A stretch of DNA of 64,000 bases from Paenibacillus alba. Its GTDB lineage: Bacteria > Bacillota > Bacilli > Paenibacillales > NBRC-103111. Positions within the stretch are counted from its first letter, which is position 1; each line of letters begins with the position of its first letter. The notes under the pieces were generated by a model. It searched no databases and was not told the DNA's origin. It saw only the letters and a list, made by a program, of their open reading frames with translations. The position numbers were made by a program, and so were the translations under genes. The DNA lies in NCBI RefSeq assembly GCF_013204855.1, contig NZ_JABMKZ010000014.1, positions 98,928 through 162,927 on the forward strand, in the 5' to 3' direction. Shown here piece by piece: positions 31,074 to 41,071 of this stretch.

Positions 31074-31925
31074 ATGAAAATTCAAGGTAAATGGGCGCTA
31101 ATCACGGGAGCTTCTTCTGGTATAGGAGAGCAATTCGCAAGACAACTGGCCAAACAAGGCAGCCATTTGGTACTCGTTGCCCGATCAGAGAGCAAGCTTG
31201 AGAGCCTGGCAGATGAGCTTAGAAAAATGTATGGCGTCAAAGCCGAAGTTATCTCTATGGACCTTGCGAAAGAGGGAGCGCCCAGCGAGCTATATCAGCA
31301 ATGTCGACGTTTGAAAGTGAATATCGACATGCTTATCAACAATGCAGGCTTTGCCACACATGGTTATTTCGAACAAGTGTCAGGTGCGCGTCAACATGAA
31401 GAAGTTATGCTCAATGTCGCCGCTGTTGTAGATATGACCCACTTGTTCTTGCCGGACATGTTACGCAATGGCTCAGGTGCAGTTATTAATGTTGCTTCAA
31501 CCGCCGGATTTCAACCGCTTCCCTATATGGCCGTATATGGGGCAACGAAAGCTTTCGTTCTGTCATTTACTCAAGCGTTATGGTGGGAAAACCGCGACCG
31601 CGGCATTACATTCTTCGCACTTTGTCCCGGTTCAACGGACACCAGCTTCTTTAGTGTCGTAGGAACGGAAGAAGCCTCCGTCGGAAAGAAAGATACGCCA
31701 GAAAGAGTCGTAGAGGTTGCACTTCGCGCGTTGAAGGAAGGGAAAATATACGTCGTTCCGGGTGTACAGAATTATATCGGGGCACAGTTATCACGATTCA
31801 TAACACGCAAGCAAGGTCTTCGGCTTGTTGGAGGCATGCTTCGTCCACGTGGAGGCTCCAGCAATAATAACAATTATAAGAATCTAGGTGATCACTCTGA
31901 TCTTGCAGGGAGGACAATTCGATGA
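31074..31925 (+). CDS. Short-chain dehydrogenase/reductase
   Basis: Classical SDR: cofactor motif TGASSGIGEQFA near residue 13, NNAG at about 90, catalytic Ser in NVASTAGF and YGATK near 158. The C-terminal part contains LCPGSTDTSF. The family oxidises or reduces alcohols and ketones; DltE/YqjQ-like proteins are closest in form. An AAAAGGAGAATAG site precedes the ATG. Leads the operon with the SMP-30-like gene and is likely repressed by the divergent TetR protein. Confidence 0.92.
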   Translation: MKIQGKWALITGASSGIGEQFARQLAKQGSHLVLVARSESKLESLADELRKMYGVKAEVISMDLAKEGAPSELYQQCRRLKVNIDMLINNAGFATHGYFEQVSGARQHEEVMLNVAAVVDMTHLFLPDMLRNGSGAVINVASTAGFQPLPYMAVYGATKAFVLSFTQALWWENRDRGITFFALCPGSTDTSFFSVVGTEEASVGKKDTPERVVEVALRALKEGKIYVVPGVQNYIGAQLSRFITRKQGLRLVGGMLRPRGGSSNNNNYKNLGDHSDLAGRTIR

Positions 31926-31992
31926 AAGCTATTTTTCGGTAAAATCATAGTTCAAATCTAAATCTAACTTATTAGACATAGGAGGCGCTATA

Positions 31993-33156
31993 ATGCCAAA
32001 CACACAAGTTCGCTCCGTTAAATCAACTGAAGGCGTGAATCGCCCTCAACGCTCACAGCGCAAAATAATGCGTAGATTTGTGTTATCGCTGCTTATGTTG
32101 CTCCTTCTTGGAGCAATCGTTTTCTTGCTTGTGCCTTCACCGATCGAACCGGCAAAATGGTCCGTGCCAACCGCCCCCTCTTTGCAGGAACCTGGCCCAT
32201 GGCAAAACAATAATAAACTCAGCTCGGCTCAGCTCGTTACTGATGCCCCTCAATCCCCGGAATTCATTACATTCGATAAGGAAGGCCAGCTATACACAGG
32301 AGATTCAGATGGGAAAATTTATAAGGTTACTTTCGATGCAGAGGGCAATCCACAAAAAGCCCAAGTGTTTGCAGACACCAAAGGAACGCCCAATGGGCTT
32401 AAATTTGACTTTTATGGAAATTTGATCGTGACTGATATCCAAAAGGGGCTGCTGTCTATTAACCCATCCGGGAGCATAGAGGTTTTGGCCGATCAAGTGG
32501 ACGGCAAGCCGATCTATTTAGCTAACGAGCTTGATATTGCCAAGGATGGCTCGATTTATTTTTCCGACACTTCGAACTATGGCCGCGTGACTTTCAGTGA
32601 AATTGCCGAGAACAAGCCGTACGGACGTTTGCTGAAGTATGATCCAATGACCAAGCAGACGACTGTCCTATTAGAAGGGCTCTATTTTGCAAATGGGGTC
32701 GCGTTGTCTAGTGAGGAAGATTATGTGCTTGTAGCTGAATCGTATCATTATCAGTTGACTAGGTACTGGCTGAAGGGACCGAAGAAGGGGACATCTGATA
32801 TTTTCGCAAGTAATCTCGCAGGCTTCCCTGACAACATTACACGAGACGAGCAAGGTCGTTTCTGGGTCGGTATTTTCACGACACGCATTTCTTTTGTAGA
32901 TCTGATGCACCGCAACCCTTGGTTGGCCGGTACCATGGCCAAATTGCCGGAGTCGCTGCTTAGTGGCGCAAGTGCACCGGCGAAGCATGGACTTGTTGCG
33001 GAGTTCAGCCCGCTGGGGGAACTCACTGGAAGTTGGCACGACCCAATAGGCTCACTGTACGGCGTAACTACGGCTGTAAACCATAACGGATATTTATATA
33101 TTGGAACTGCGCCTGGAGGAAGTCAGGGCGTTCATCGCGTGTTATTAGCTAAATAA
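31993..33156 (+). CDS. SMP-30/strictosidine-synthase-like six-bladed propeller protein
   Basis: Basic N-terminus and a membrane helix at about 30-48 anchor an external beta-propeller (about 75-385). Blade motifs: SPEFITFDKEGQLYTGDSDGKIY, GTPNGLKFDFYGNLIVTD, LANELDIAKDGSIYFSDTS, FANGVALSSEEDYVLVAE and FPDNITRDEQGRFWVGI. The last two are strongly conserved in strictosidine-synthase-like lactonases/esterases. GGAGGCGC precedes the ATG. 67 bases after the SDR gene, so they may act on the same compound. Confidence 0.88.
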   Translation: MPNTQVRSVKSTEGVNRPQRSQRKIMRRFVLSLLMLLLLGAIVFLLVPSPIEPAKWSVPTAPSLQEPGPWQNNNKLSSAQLVTDAPQSPEFITFDKEGQLYTGDSDGKIYKVTFDAEGNPQKAQVFADTKGTPNGLKFDFYGNLIVTDIQKGLLSINPSGSIEVLADQVDGKPIYLANELDIAKDGSIYFSDTSNYGRVTFSEIAENKPYGRLLKYDPMTKQTTVLLEGLYFANGVALSSEEDYVLVAESYHYQLTRYWLKGPKKGTSDIFASNLAGFPDNITRDEQGRFWVGIFTTRISFVDLMHRNPWLAGTMAKLPESLLSGASAPAKHGLVAEFSPLGELTGSWHDPIGSLYGVTTAVNHNGYLYIGTAPGGSQGVHRVLLAK

Positions 33157-33194
33157 TGTTAGATTCGCGAGCAAATGGTTGTGATGATCGCACA

Positions 33195-33220
33195 TGCGCT
33201 CCTACAGGAGCGCGTTTTTT
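33195..33220 (+). terminator. Rho-independent terminator
   Basis: GCGCTCC TACA GGAGCGC followed by GTTTTTTC; ends the SDR/SMP-30 operon. Confidence 0.9.
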
Positions 33221-33311
33221 CTTAAGTCCGCTTCGTAAAAAAAGAATTCATAAATTTACCCATATAGATATTGAAAAAACACCTGTTAGCACCCTTTAGA
33301 AGGAGATAGTA

Positions 33312-33332
33312 TTGACATTGCAAACGCTTTAT
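33312..33332 (+). promoter_or_regulatory. -35 box and cre-like site upstream of alginate lyase
   Basis: TTGACA at 33312-33317 is followed at once by TGCAAACGCTTTAT, matching the CcpA cre consensus at 12 of 14 positions. Suggests carbon catabolite repression. The -10 box is unclear (TATAGT at a 20-base spacing). Confidence 0.5.
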
Positions 33333-33374
33333 TATTTTATAGTCATTATTATCTTGTATTAAGGGAGTGTATGA

Positions 33375-34865
33375 ATGAGTAAAAAGTATTCTTTTAAACA
33401 TGTTGCTGTCTCTTTTTTATGCGGATCATTGTTCTTCTCTGGGATTGGTCTTGCAGCTACAAACCCAGCAGACATTAGCCTGCAAAAGTTAAAATTAATC
33501 GTGAATGGGGTAAATAAAAGCGCTCCAGAAGGTTTGTACAATAATCAGGGGGACTTGGTGCCGGAAACACTGATGTATCAGAATACAACGTACGTTCCTA
33601 TTCGGTTGATCGGGGAGCTGCTTGGCAAGAGTGTTGAGTGGAAATCCGACAGCAGATCCATCATGATCGGAAGCAACACGGTTGATCCAAGCAAAAACAA
33701 AGTCGTTCTGGATGCTTCCAAACTGCTTACTTTAGATGCAGACACATTGAATGAAGCAAAACGCAAATATTTGGCGGGAGATTCATTTATTACACAAAGC
33801 GTGAATCAGTTGAAGAAGGATGCAGATTTGGCTATGCAAAAAGGCCCTTTTTCAATTCTGGATAAAACCACGGTTGCTCCAAGCGGCGATAAGCATGATT
33901 ATGTCTCGATCGGTGTTTACTGGTGGCCGAATCCTGATACACCTGATGGAAAGCCCTATATACAAAAAGACGGGCAACAAAACCCAGAAATCAATACGAA
34001 TAAATTCGACAGAGATAACTTCGGCAAAACCAGCTCAGGTATTCGTACATTATCGTTAGCTTATTTCTATACCGAAAACGAAGCTTATGCTGAATACGCG
34101 GCCAAATTGCTCAAAGTTTGGTATCTGGATGCCGCTACGCGCATGAATCCGAGTTTAAACTACGGTCAATCCGTTCCTGGTGTCAATGAGGGCAGAGCAG
34201 CGGGTATTATCGAAACGTTAAATATTTTTAATACACTTGATCCTGCCACGATTTTAAAAGGTTCGAACTATTTATCCGATCAAGACTTCAACAAATTCAA
34301 AGAATGGATTGGCGACTATATGAAGTGGCTAATGGAAAGTCCGATCGGTAATGACGAGAAGAATGCCACAAACAATCACGGCAATTGGTATGACGCACAA
34401 GTCGCCGCCTATGCCTTATTCAGCGGGAAACCCGATATTGCCAAGAAGGTAGCTGAAGAATCAAAAAAACGAATTGCTGCGCAAATTGAACCGGATGGAA
34501 GTATGCCTCGTGAGTTAAGTCGGACGCGTTCCCTGCATTATTCGACTTACAATATGGACGCACTTACCCAAGTTGCTCGCTTGGGAAGCAAAGTCGGAGT
34601 GGATCTTTGGAATTATAAAACGGCTGACGGCCGCAGCATTCTTAAAGCTTTGGAGTTTCTGAGCCCCTACATAAGCAAGCAAAAAGCATGGGAGTTTGAG
34701 CAAATAAAAGCAGAGAACCTTTCTTCGGCAATTCCTGTCATGACGACTGCTGCGAAAATCTACGGCAAACAAGAATTCCGAACCGCCGCTGAACAATTAT
34801 TGAAAGAAAAAGATGCGACAGCGCGAGAGCACTTGTTGTATGGCGTTCCGATGAGTTTAAAGTAA
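33375..34865 (+). CDS. Secreted alginate lyase (PL5-type) with copper amine oxidase-like N-domain
   Basis: Signal peptide about 1-28 (FKHVAVSFLCGSLFFSGIGLAA). Residues about 36-100 form the 'copper amine oxidase N-terminal-like' stalk common in Paenibacillus secreted proteins (LIVNGVNK, TYVPIRLIGELLGKSVEW). The alpha-barrel domain has YVSIGVYWWPNPDTPDGKPY, NNHGNWYD, with the catalytic His, and RTRSLHYSTYNMDAL with the Tyr. Cleaves uronate polymers by beta-elimination; substrate could also be another acidic glycan. GGGAGTG precedes the ATG; a cre-like site overlaps the promoter. Confidence 0.9.
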   Translation: MSKKYSFKHVAVSFLCGSLFFSGIGLAATNPADISLQKLKLIVNGVNKSAPEGLYNNQGDLVPETLMYQNTTYVPIRLIGELLGKSVEWKSDSRSIMIGSNTVDPSKNKVVLDASKLLTLDADTLNEAKRKYLAGDSFITQSVNQLKKDADLAMQKGPFSILDKTTVAPSGDKHDYVSIGVYWWPNPDTPDGKPYIQKDGQQNPEINTNKFDRDNFGKTSSGIRTLSLAYFYTENEAYAEYAAKLLKVWYLDAATRMNPSLNYGQSVPGVNEGRAAGIIETLNIFNTLDPATILKGSNYLSDQDFNKFKEWIGDYMKWLMESPIGNDEKNATNNHGNWYDAQVAAYALFSGKPDIAKKVAEESKKRIAAQIEPDGSMPRELSRTRSLHYSTYNMDALTQVARLGSKVGVDLWNYKTADGRSILKALEFLSPYISKQKAWEFEQIKAENLSSAIPVMTTAAKIYGKQEFRTAAEQLLKEKDATAREHLLYGVPMSLK

Positions 34866-34897
34866 CGACTCAAAAAAATATAACACTACTAAACTAA

Positions 34898-34949
34898 TCC
34901 CCTCACACTTCCTTTCTAGAAGAATATGTTAATAGAAAGGTAATGAGGG
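34898..34949 (+). promoter_or_regulatory. Stem-loop adjoining the ribosome site of the next gene
   Basis: CCCCTCA and TGAGGGG with inner CCTTTCTA/TAGAAAGG form a long hairpin. The 3' arm runs into the ribosome binding sequence (GGGGAGGTG) of the 123-residue gene, so folding would cover it. Could also act as terminator of the lyase gene, but lacks a T-run. Confidence 0.55.
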
Positions 34950-34962
34950 GAGGTGATTGGAC

Positions 34963-35334
34963 ATGCCCTTTACAACTGGTGTCATTACGAATACGAATGT
35001 TACTGGAACAGCAGCATCCAACATTGTTGTAAACACAAGAAATATTGATCTCAGCAACACAGCTATCATAACGGTTCAAATTTTTGCTTCTGTCAATTCA
35101 ACTGTTTTCCATACGGACTACGCCACTTCGTATATTGTTCTACCAAATGCCTATGATGTACGTGAATTTTTCATTGCAGGCAATGTGGCTTATGAGGTTC
35201 AAATTAATGTATTAAACACAACAAGTGCGATAATGTCAGTTTTCGGTTTAGATGGATTCGGAAATCTGGTAAATGATCAACGGATTCTTCAGTCAGACAT
35301 GTCTTTTATTACAAGTTTAAGTCCCCCAATGTAA
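34963..35334 (+). CDS. Hypothetical beta-rich protein (123 aa)
   Basis: No signal peptide. Rich in Asn, Thr, Val and Ile with alternating hydrophobic residues (FTTGVITNTNVTG, IVVNTRNIDLSNTAIITVQIF), as in beta-sandwich surface or spore-coat proteins. No Cys. Start ATG 34963 is eight bases after AGGGGAGGTG. Followed by a terminator at 35340-35380. Family not recognised. Confidence 0.7.
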   Translation: MPFTTGVITNTNVTGTAASNIVVNTRNIDLSNTAIITVQIFASVNSTVFHTDYATSYIVLPNAYDVREFFIAGNVAYEVQINVLNTTSAIMSVFGLDGFGNLVNDQRILQSDMSFITSLSPPM

Positions 35335-35339
35335 AGAAT

Positions 35340-35381
35340 AGCTGAGGCCCTCATCAATGAATGAGGGCCTCAGCTATTTTC
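35340..35381 (+). terminator. Rho-independent terminator
   Basis: AGCTGAGGCCCTCAT and ATGAGGGCCTCAGCT with a 5-base loop, then ATTTTCG. Confidence 0.9.
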
Positions 35382-35475
35382 GCCCTCACACGAGCTTCAT
35401 GATGATTGGTATATGAATATTATTTTTGAAGCATAATAAGTCGTCTTCCAAACAAAACCAAAAGGAGTGTTGTAT

Positions 35476-35634
35476 ATGCGTGAAGGTTTGATTCCTGCCG
35501 TTCTTGGAACTGTAGTTACTGCTTCTGGTTATACAATCCTTAGAGGCAAGAATAAAATTGCCGGTATGGGTATCCTTGGCTTTGGAGCTGCTCATGTTAT
35601 TCTTGGAGCAATCGACTTAATTGAGCATCGGTAA
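35476..35634 (+). CDS. Small Gly-rich hydrophobic protein (52 aa)
   Basis: Starts after AAAGGAGTG at 35476. Two hydrophobic segments (LIPAVLGTVVTASGYTIL and MGILGFGAAHVILGAIDLI) are separated by a basic RGKNKI turn, giving a helical hairpin in the membrane. Conserved-looking in form; I cannot name it. It lies between two terminated transcripts, so it is monocistronic. Confidence 0.75.
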   Translation: MREGLIPAVLGTVVTASGYTILRGKNKIAGMGILGFGAAHVILGAIDLIEHR

Positions 35635-35733
35635 GTTTGGCAAGATGAACGGGGAGGCGAACAATCGCCTCCCTCCATTCTTAACTGTACAAGCCATTTG
35701 GAGAAGGACGATCTACATTCAGGAGATACTCAT

Positions 35734-36237
35734 ATGATCTTGTTTTGCAATATCGCTTTGCTGCTGGCTAGTATCCTCACAGGATCTCTAAAGAGATGGC
35801 AACTTTATTATAAAACCGTTCTATACTTATCTTTTTGCAATTTGCTTTATAACGTTTTATGCAGTCACTCTTTAACGTGGTCCTTTCACTCTGATTCCCT
35901 GCTGAATCATAAGACAACAGATTTGTTGAATACTTTTGTCCTACTGCCCTGCACGGCCATTTTATATTTGCATTTTTTCCCAACTTCCAAGAAAAGAAGC
36001 AAATTGTACTACTATCTCGCATGGGTTGCCGGATTTTCAGCAATTGAATACTTCTGGTACATCCTTGACTTAATCATCTACAACCATGGCTGGAGTTTTC
36101 CATGCTCTGTTGCCTTTTACTTCGCTATGTTCTACGCACTGGAGCTTCACCATAGAAACGTGAGTAAAGCGCTATTCTTCTCCTTATTCGCTATTTTATT
36201 TTTAGTTATTACCTTTAAAATTCCAATATGGAAGTAA
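35734..36237 (+). CDS. CBO0543-like multi-pass membrane protein
   Basis: 167 residues with five hydrophobic segments. The arrangement matches the CBO0543 family of sporeformers: short first helix, KRWQLYYKTVLYLSFCNLLYN, LPCTAILYLHFFP, EYFWYILDLIIYNHGWSF and a basic helix end. Function unknown. ATG 35734 follows CAGGAG; the upstream in-frame start at 35698 lacks a site. Confidence 0.75.
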   Translation: MILFCNIALLLASILTGSLKRWQLYYKTVLYLSFCNLLYNVLCSHSLTWSFHSDSLLNHKTTDLLNTFVLLPCTAILYLHFFPTSKKRSKLYYYLAWVAGFSAIEYFWYILDLIIYNHGWSFPCSVAFYFAMFYALELHHRNVSKALFFSLFAILFLVITFKIPIWK

Positions 36238-36308
36238 AGACGTTCTCAGCGGCCATGCCAAGCAGTGATTACAGCGCCTTTTTTTAGCACATTATAAGCT
36301 ATCTCGCA

Positions 36309-36333
36309 TTCTATATAGAGAATCTATATAGAA
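36309..36333 (+). promoter_or_regulatory. Perfect palindrome before the ribosome site of the next gene
   Basis: TTCTATATAGA GAA TCTATATAGAA, 11-base arms, ends 3 bases before CGAGGTG of the 86-residue gene. May be an operator or an mRNA hairpin. Confidence 0.6.
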
Positions 36334-36347
36334 ACGAGGTGATAGAA

Positions 36348-36608
36348 ATGGCTCGCGCAAAAGCTGTTCCTCAACCTGATTTGGTATTGATTACTTGGAC
36401 AAGGAATCCTCTGGTTCCCGGTTCCGCACGCAGGATTACTGCAGTTCGTATTATTGGCAATACGCAACCTTGTACATTTACGTTGGTACGCAATGCATTG
36501 CTTATTAATGCCTTAAACTGTTTATTAGATCATGATATTGGCTTTAAAATCGTATTCCAGAAAAAAACATCAACTATCAGCGGATATCTGTTATTGCAAC
36601 GCAATTGA
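36348..36608 (+). CDS. Hypothetical small basic protein (86 aa)
   Basis: ATG 36348 follows GAGGTGATAGAA. Beta-prone and basic (LVLITWTRNPLVPGSARRITAVRIIG), one Cys pair (TQPC, NCLLD), no signal peptide. Ends at the terminator at 36618-36646. Family not recognised; similar in style to the 123-residue protein at 34963, and both have a stem-loop directly before their ribosome site. Confidence 0.7.
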   Translation: MARAKAVPQPDLVLITWTRNPLVPGSARRITAVRIIGNTQPCTFTLVRNALLINALNCLLDHDIGFKIVFQKKTSTISGYLLLQRN

Positions 36609-36617
36609 TCATTATGA

Positions 36618-36648
36618 CTGAGGGCAGCCCAAGGGCTGCTCTTTTTTA
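36618..36648 (+). terminator. Rho-independent terminator
   Basis: GAGGGCAGCCC AAG GGCTGCTC followed by TTTTTTAC. Confidence 0.85.
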
Positions 36649-36753
36649 CTATATAGTATTGCAATCTCCTAATAGATCGGCTGCGTTGTGCAATTTCAGC
36701 ACATGGTTTATACTTCTCTTTGAAATTATACTTAATTACAAAGGAATGATAGC

Positions 36754-37275
36754 ATGTTAACCAATAATCCCGAATACTGGATTTCTAAGCTCGAGCTCAT
36801 AGCCCACCCCGAAGGGGGTTATTATAAACGGACCTATCAAGCTGAAGAACAAATTTCTGATCAGGAATTATCCGTTCAGTTCACGGGCCAACGATTGCTT
36901 TATACCAGTATCTACTTTCTCTTGCAATCACATGATGTCTCGCATTTCCATCGGTTAAAATCGGACGAATTGTGGTATTTTCATGCCGGAAGCCCCTTAA
37001 CCATTCATGTCATTCATGAAAATGGCAGCTATGAAGAAGTAAAATTAGGACTTAATTTGGAAAATGGCGAAACCCCGCAATATTTAGTCCCCAAAAATGC
37101 CATTTTCGGATCTTCCGTTATGCGGAACAACACCTTCTCACTAGTTGGATGTATGGTGTCGCCAGGCTTTGACTTTCAGGACTTTGAACTGTTGGCACAA
37201 GATGATTTACTTCAGCAATATCCGCAGCATAAGGACATCATCAAAAGACTAGCCTATGAGCTGCTTCCTGTGTAA
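36754..37275 (+). CDS. Cupin superfamily protein (DUF985 type)
   Basis: 173 residues. Starts YWISKLELIAHPEGGYYKRTYQ, the DUF985 opening. The single cupin barrel has SHFHRLKSDELWYFHAGSPL, with metal-ligand His and Glu residues, and GSSVMRNNTFSLVGCMVSPGFDFQDFEL at the end. Role unknown in the family; possibly sugar epimerase-like. AAAGGAATGATAGC precedes the ATG. Confidence 0.9.
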   Translation: MLTNNPEYWISKLELIAHPEGGYYKRTYQAEEQISDQELSVQFTGQRLLYTSIYFLLQSHDVSHFHRLKSDELWYFHAGSPLTIHVIHENGSYEEVKLGLNLENGETPQYLVPKNAIFGSSVMRNNTFSLVGCMVSPGFDFQDFELLAQDDLLQQYPQHKDIIKRLAYELLPV

Positions 37276-37350
37276 TGAACTATCTACCTATAAAAGCCGC
37301 CTATCACAAGGTGGCAAGCAGCCACAAGTCAAAGAATACTTAGACAGTAA

Positions 37351-37396
37351 AAAAAACCTTCATTGCCGCTATAAAACGTGGCTCTGAAGGTTTTTC
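37351..37396. terminator. Bidirectional terminator
   Basis: AAAAACCTTCA and TGAAGGTTTTT ends with a partly paired centre, between the cupin gene and convergent cysI. Confidence 0.8.
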
Positions 37397-37421
37397 GCAT
37401 TTGAGCAAGATTTAAATGGAA

Positions 37422-39143
37422 TTAAGAATGGAAATCCTGACCGGAACGAACTTCTTTGACATAACCGGCACGGATGACAAAATCACCAAAGTGCTCGCTG
37501 TCCAGACGTTCTTTCGCATATTGATTAACCATCGGTCTCAACGAATCCAGAATCTCGGTTTCACCGATATTTTCTTTGTAGAGCTTATTCAAACGGCTTC
37601 CGTTATGCCCGCCGCCCAAATACATATTGTACTTGCCTTGCGCTTTACCAATGAACGCGATTTCCGCCAACATAGGACGAGCACAACCGTTCGGGCACCC
37701 TGTCATACGGATAACAATTTCCTTATCACGCAAACCCGCTTCTTCCAGCATCGGTTCAATCTTGTCGATCAACGTAGGCAAATAGCGCTCCGATTCAGCC
37801 ATAGCCAAACCACAGGTTGGGAAGGCAACGCAAGCCATAGAGCTTCTCCGCAGTGCAGAATAATGCTGCCCATCCGTTAGGCCATATTCGTTAATCAGTT
37901 CTTCAATTTTCTTTTTCTTCTGAGAGCTGACGTTTCCGATAATCAAGTTCTGATTCGCGGTAAGACGGAAGTCTCCTGTATGGATTTTGGCAATCTCACG
38001 AAGCCCTGTCATCAGGTAGAAATTGTCTTCGTCTTTCACGCGGCCGTTCTGGATGAACAGGTTGTAATGCCATTTGCCATTACTTCCTTTGACCCAACCA
38101 TAACGATCACCATTGTTATCAAAATGGTAAGGGCGCGCTGCTTCCAGCTTCCAGCCCAAACGAGCCGTTAGCTCACCAATGAACCAATCGATGCCGCGGT
38201 CATCAATCGTATATTTAAACCGAGCATGCTTACGCACCGAACGATCGCCATAATCACGCTGAATCATAACCGTTTTCTCGGCCAAATCAATCATTTGCTC
38301 AGGCTTGATGAAGCCGATCACTTGCGCAACTTGCGGGTAAGTCAAGGTATCGCCATGGCTCATCCCCATGCCGCCGCCAACGGACACGTTAAAGCCTACC
38401 AAACGTCCATTTTCCACGATAGCAATGAAGCCCAGATCCTGGGAGAATACATCCACATCGTTGGAAGGCGGTACGGCTACGCCAATTTTGAACTTACGCG
38501 GCAAATAGACATGACCGTAGATAGGTTCTTGTTCTACGCCATCCAAGCTATCTAAGACTTTCTCACCATCCAGCCAAATCTCATGATAGGCTTTGGTATG
38601 TGGATCAAGATGATTACTTACACGGCTGGCCCACTCGTAAACTTCAGCGTGGACGTCCGATTGAAATGGATTGGGGTTACACATGACGTTGCGGTTCACG
38701 TCGCCGCAAGCCGCTAATGTGCTAAGCAAGGCATCGTTCACTTCACGAATTGTTTTCTTCATATTCCATTTCAGCACACCATGCAATTGGAAAGATTGGC
38801 GCGTTGTCAGGCGAATCGTTCCGTTCGCATATTTATGTGCTACGCGATCCATCATCAGCCATTGGTCGGGCGTAACGATCCCGCCAGCTGCACGTACACG
38901 CAGCATGAACTGGTAAGCAGGCTCCAGCTTCTGCTTTTGACGCTCATTGCGAAGATCTCTATCGTCCTGCATGTAGCTTCCATGGAATTTCATCAAGCGA
39001 TTGTCGTCTTCAGGAATCGAACCTGTGATGGCGTCTTTAAGTGTTTCTTCAAGGCTGCCTCGCAGGTAGTTGCTTCTAATTTTAATCTCTTCTACATCAC
39101 TGTGCGGCGCACTATTAGGTGAAAGTAAATTGTTATCTGACAT
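37422..39143 (-). CDS. cysI: Assimilatory sulfite reductase (NADPH) hemoprotein beta subunit
   Basis: Reduces sulfite to sulfide using siroheme and a [4Fe-4S] cluster. Seen: [22 protein letters not shown] siroheme segment, [11 protein letters not shown], and cluster ligands in [15 protein letters not shown] and [10 protein letters not shown]. 573 residues, normal length. Start ATG 39143; 16 extra in-frame codons upstream overlap cysJ. It follows cysJ after 37 bases in the same operon and completes the reductase. Confidence 0.95.
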   Translation of the reverse strand: MSDNNLLSPNSAPHSDVEEIKIRSNYLRGSLEETLKDAITGSIPEDDNRLMKFHGSYMQDDRDLRNERQKQKLEPAYQFMLRVRAAGGIVTPDQWLMMDRVAHKYANGTIRLTTRQSFQLHGVLKWNMKKTIREVNDALLSTLAACGDVNRNVMCNPNPFQSDVHAEVYEWASRVSNHLDPHTKAYHEIWLDGEKVLDSLDGVEQEPIYGHVYLPRKFKIGVAVPPSNDVDVFSQDLGFIAIVENGRLVGFNVSVGGGMGMSHGDTLTYPQVAQVIGFIKPEQMIDLAEKTVMIQRDYGDRSVRKHARFKYTIDDRGIDWFIGELTARLGWKLEAARPYHFDNNGDRYGWVKGSNGKWHYNLFIQNGRVKDEDNFYLMTGLREIAKIHTGDFRLTANQNLIIGNVSSQKKKKIEELINEYGLTDGQHYSALRRSSMACVAFPTCGLAMAESERYLPTLIDKIEPMLEEAGLRDKEIVIRMTGCPNGCARPMLAEIAFIGKAQGKYNMYLGGGHNGSRLNKLYKENIGETEILDSLRPMVNQYAKERLDSEHFGDFVIRAGYVKEVRSGQDFHS

Positions 39144-39180
39144 TGTCGGCCTTACTCCTCTCGCGATCGCTGGGATACGC

Positions 39181-41013
39181 TTAGTAAACATCCCTTTGAT
39201 AACGTTTTTGCTGTTGCATACGGGTTAAATATTCTGCCGCTTCTTCAGGACTGAAGCTGCCCTCTTGTTCAATGATCGTCGCTAAGGTTGCATGTACATC
39301 ATGCGCCATTTTCTTTTCGTCTCCGCACACATATACGCACGCGCCTTCTTGAAGCCATTTGTAAAGCTCCGCGCTCTTCTCGAGCATTCTATGCTGTACA
39401 TATACCTTCTGGTCGGTATCACGGGAGAAAGCAACGTCCATACGCGTCAATACGCCATTCTTAAGCCACTTCTGCCATTCGACCTGATACAGGAAGTCAG
39501 TTGAGAAATGTTGATCACCGTAGAAGAGCCACGATTTGCCTTCGGCTCCAATTTCCTCGCGTTCGCCTAGGAAAGCTCTGAATGGAGCAACTCCCGTACC
39601 TGGACCGATCATGATGATTGGCGTTTCCGGGTTTTCTGGAAGCTTGAAGTTCGGGTTGTTTTGAATATAAACCGGCAGCGTTTCGCCAGCCTTGATACGT
39701 TCTGCGAGTTGAACGGAGCAAACGCCATAGCGTTCTCTTCCTTGCGCTTCATAACGAACTGTACGGACTGTCACATGCACTTCATCCGGGAAAGCTTTGA
39801 AGCTGCTGGCAATCGAATATAAGCGAGCAGGCATTTTCCGAAGAACGGCTACAAATTCAGCGGCAGGAATCCCTTTTAAGGAATAATCCTGCACCAAGTC
39901 GAGCAGATCGCGGCCAACAAGATAAGTCTTCAGATCTTGCTCGTGTCCTGCAGCTGTCAGCTCCAGCAAACCCGCATTGGAAGTAAGTTTAGCCACTTGT
40001 TCCATCAATGGCTTAGTCAGCACGGTAATCTCGTAATTGCGAATCAATGCCTCATGCAGTGCACGCTGTTCGCCATTTTTATTTATTGTAACAAGCTCAT
40101 CGGATTTCCATCCCATAGCTTCGATTAATTCGTCTACAAGACGCGGGTGATTCTCGGGATAGATGCCGATGCAATCGCCGGGTTCATATTGCAGGTTGGA
40201 GCCTTCCAAGGAGATTTCAAGGTGTCGTGTTTCGCGATCTGACCCACGGCCATTCAGGTTTAAATTCTCAAGAACTTCCGCTTGGAATGGATTCGTTCTG
40301 GAGTATTCCGATTCAGCCCCGGAAGCGACTGCCGCTCCTGCTCCAGTTGCTGTGACAGCAACGGTTGAAGCTTCACTCAAAGAACTTAGAACGGAATTGA
40401 TCCATTCTGCAGCAGGCTCATCGAAATCTACGTCGCAGTCGACACGAGGGGAAAGGCGTTTGCCGCCCAGCTCTTCCAACCTTTTGTCAAAATCCTTACC
40501 GGTTTGACAGAAAAACTCATACGAGGTGTCTCCGAGCGAGAGGACAGAAAAGCGCAAATCGTCCAATTGCGGTGCTCTTTTACTATTTAAAAACTCATAG
40601 AAAGAAATGGCGTTATCCGGCGGATCTCCTTCTCCATGAGTGCTTACGAGTACAAGCAAGTTTTGAATCTTTTTCAAATTGTTAGGTTTGAAATCAGACA
40701 TCGAGGAAAGGGATACTTGAAAGCCGATTTCTTCCAGCTTCTTGGTAACCTTCTTCGCTAAACCTTGCGATTTGCCGGTCTGTGATCCGAAAAGCACCGT
40801 TACCTCTTTGGAGATGACCGGAGCGTTAGCTGCTGCTGTCGCTAATGGAGCCACTGGAGCTGCTCCCACTGAAGCGGCGGCTGCTGATCCTTGGGTAGCC
40901 GCAAGATACCCATTTAGCCAGATCCGTTGTGTATCTGTTAGCGTAGGAAGTAGACGGTTAAGCAATTCTACTTGTTCCTGATTAAAAGGACTGTTTGTTA
41001 CTTGAAATTCCAA
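39181..41013 (-). CDS. cysJ: Assimilatory sulfite reductase (NADPH) flavoprotein alpha subunit
   Basis: Passes electrons from NADPH through FAD and FMN to CysI. Order: short lead, Ala-rich linker, flavodoxin domain ([39 protein letters not shown]), FAD domain ([21 protein letters not shown]), NADP domain ([31 protein letters not shown]) and the closing Tyr. I choose the TTG at 41013, preceded by GAGAGGTGG, since [13 protein letters not shown] matches the usual N-terminus; 22 more codons are open upstream. Confidence 0.95.
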   Translation of the reverse strand: MEFQVTNSPFNQEQVELLNRLLPTLTDTQRIWLNGYLAATQGSAAAASVGAAPVAPLATAAANAPVISKEVTVLFGSQTGKSQGLAKKVTKKLEEIGFQVSLSSMSDFKPNNLKKIQNLLVLVSTHGEGDPPDNAISFYEFLNSKRAPQLDDLRFSVLSLGDTSYEFFCQTGKDFDKRLEELGGKRLSPRVDCDVDFDEPAAEWINSVLSSLSEASTVAVTATGAGAAVASGAESEYSRTNPFQAEVLENLNLNGRGSDRETRHLEISLEGSNLQYEPGDCIGIYPENHPRLVDELIEAMGWKSDELVTINKNGEQRALHEALIRNYEITVLTKPLMEQVAKLTSNAGLLELTAAGHEQDLKTYLVGRDLLDLVQDYSLKGIPAAEFVAVLRKMPARLYSIASSFKAFPDEVHVTVRTVRYEAQGRERYGVCSVQLAERIKAGETLPVYIQNNPNFKLPENPETPIIMIGPGTGVAPFRAFLGEREEIGAEGKSWLFYGDQHFSTDFLYQVEWQKWLKNGVLTRMDVAFSRDTDQKVYVQHRMLEKSAELYKWLQEGACVYVCGDEKKMAHDVHATLATIIEQEGSFSPEEAAEYLTRMQQQKRYQRDVY

Positions 41014-41071
41014 GAATATCCACCTCTCATAGCCTGCATTGATATGAACCCCTAAACATACCTCAATATAT

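Noticed and set aside
31922..31993. Possible small gene between the SDR and SMP-30 genes
   Set aside because: Only a few open codons after the SDR stop (ATGAAAGC...), ending at once; too short to support.
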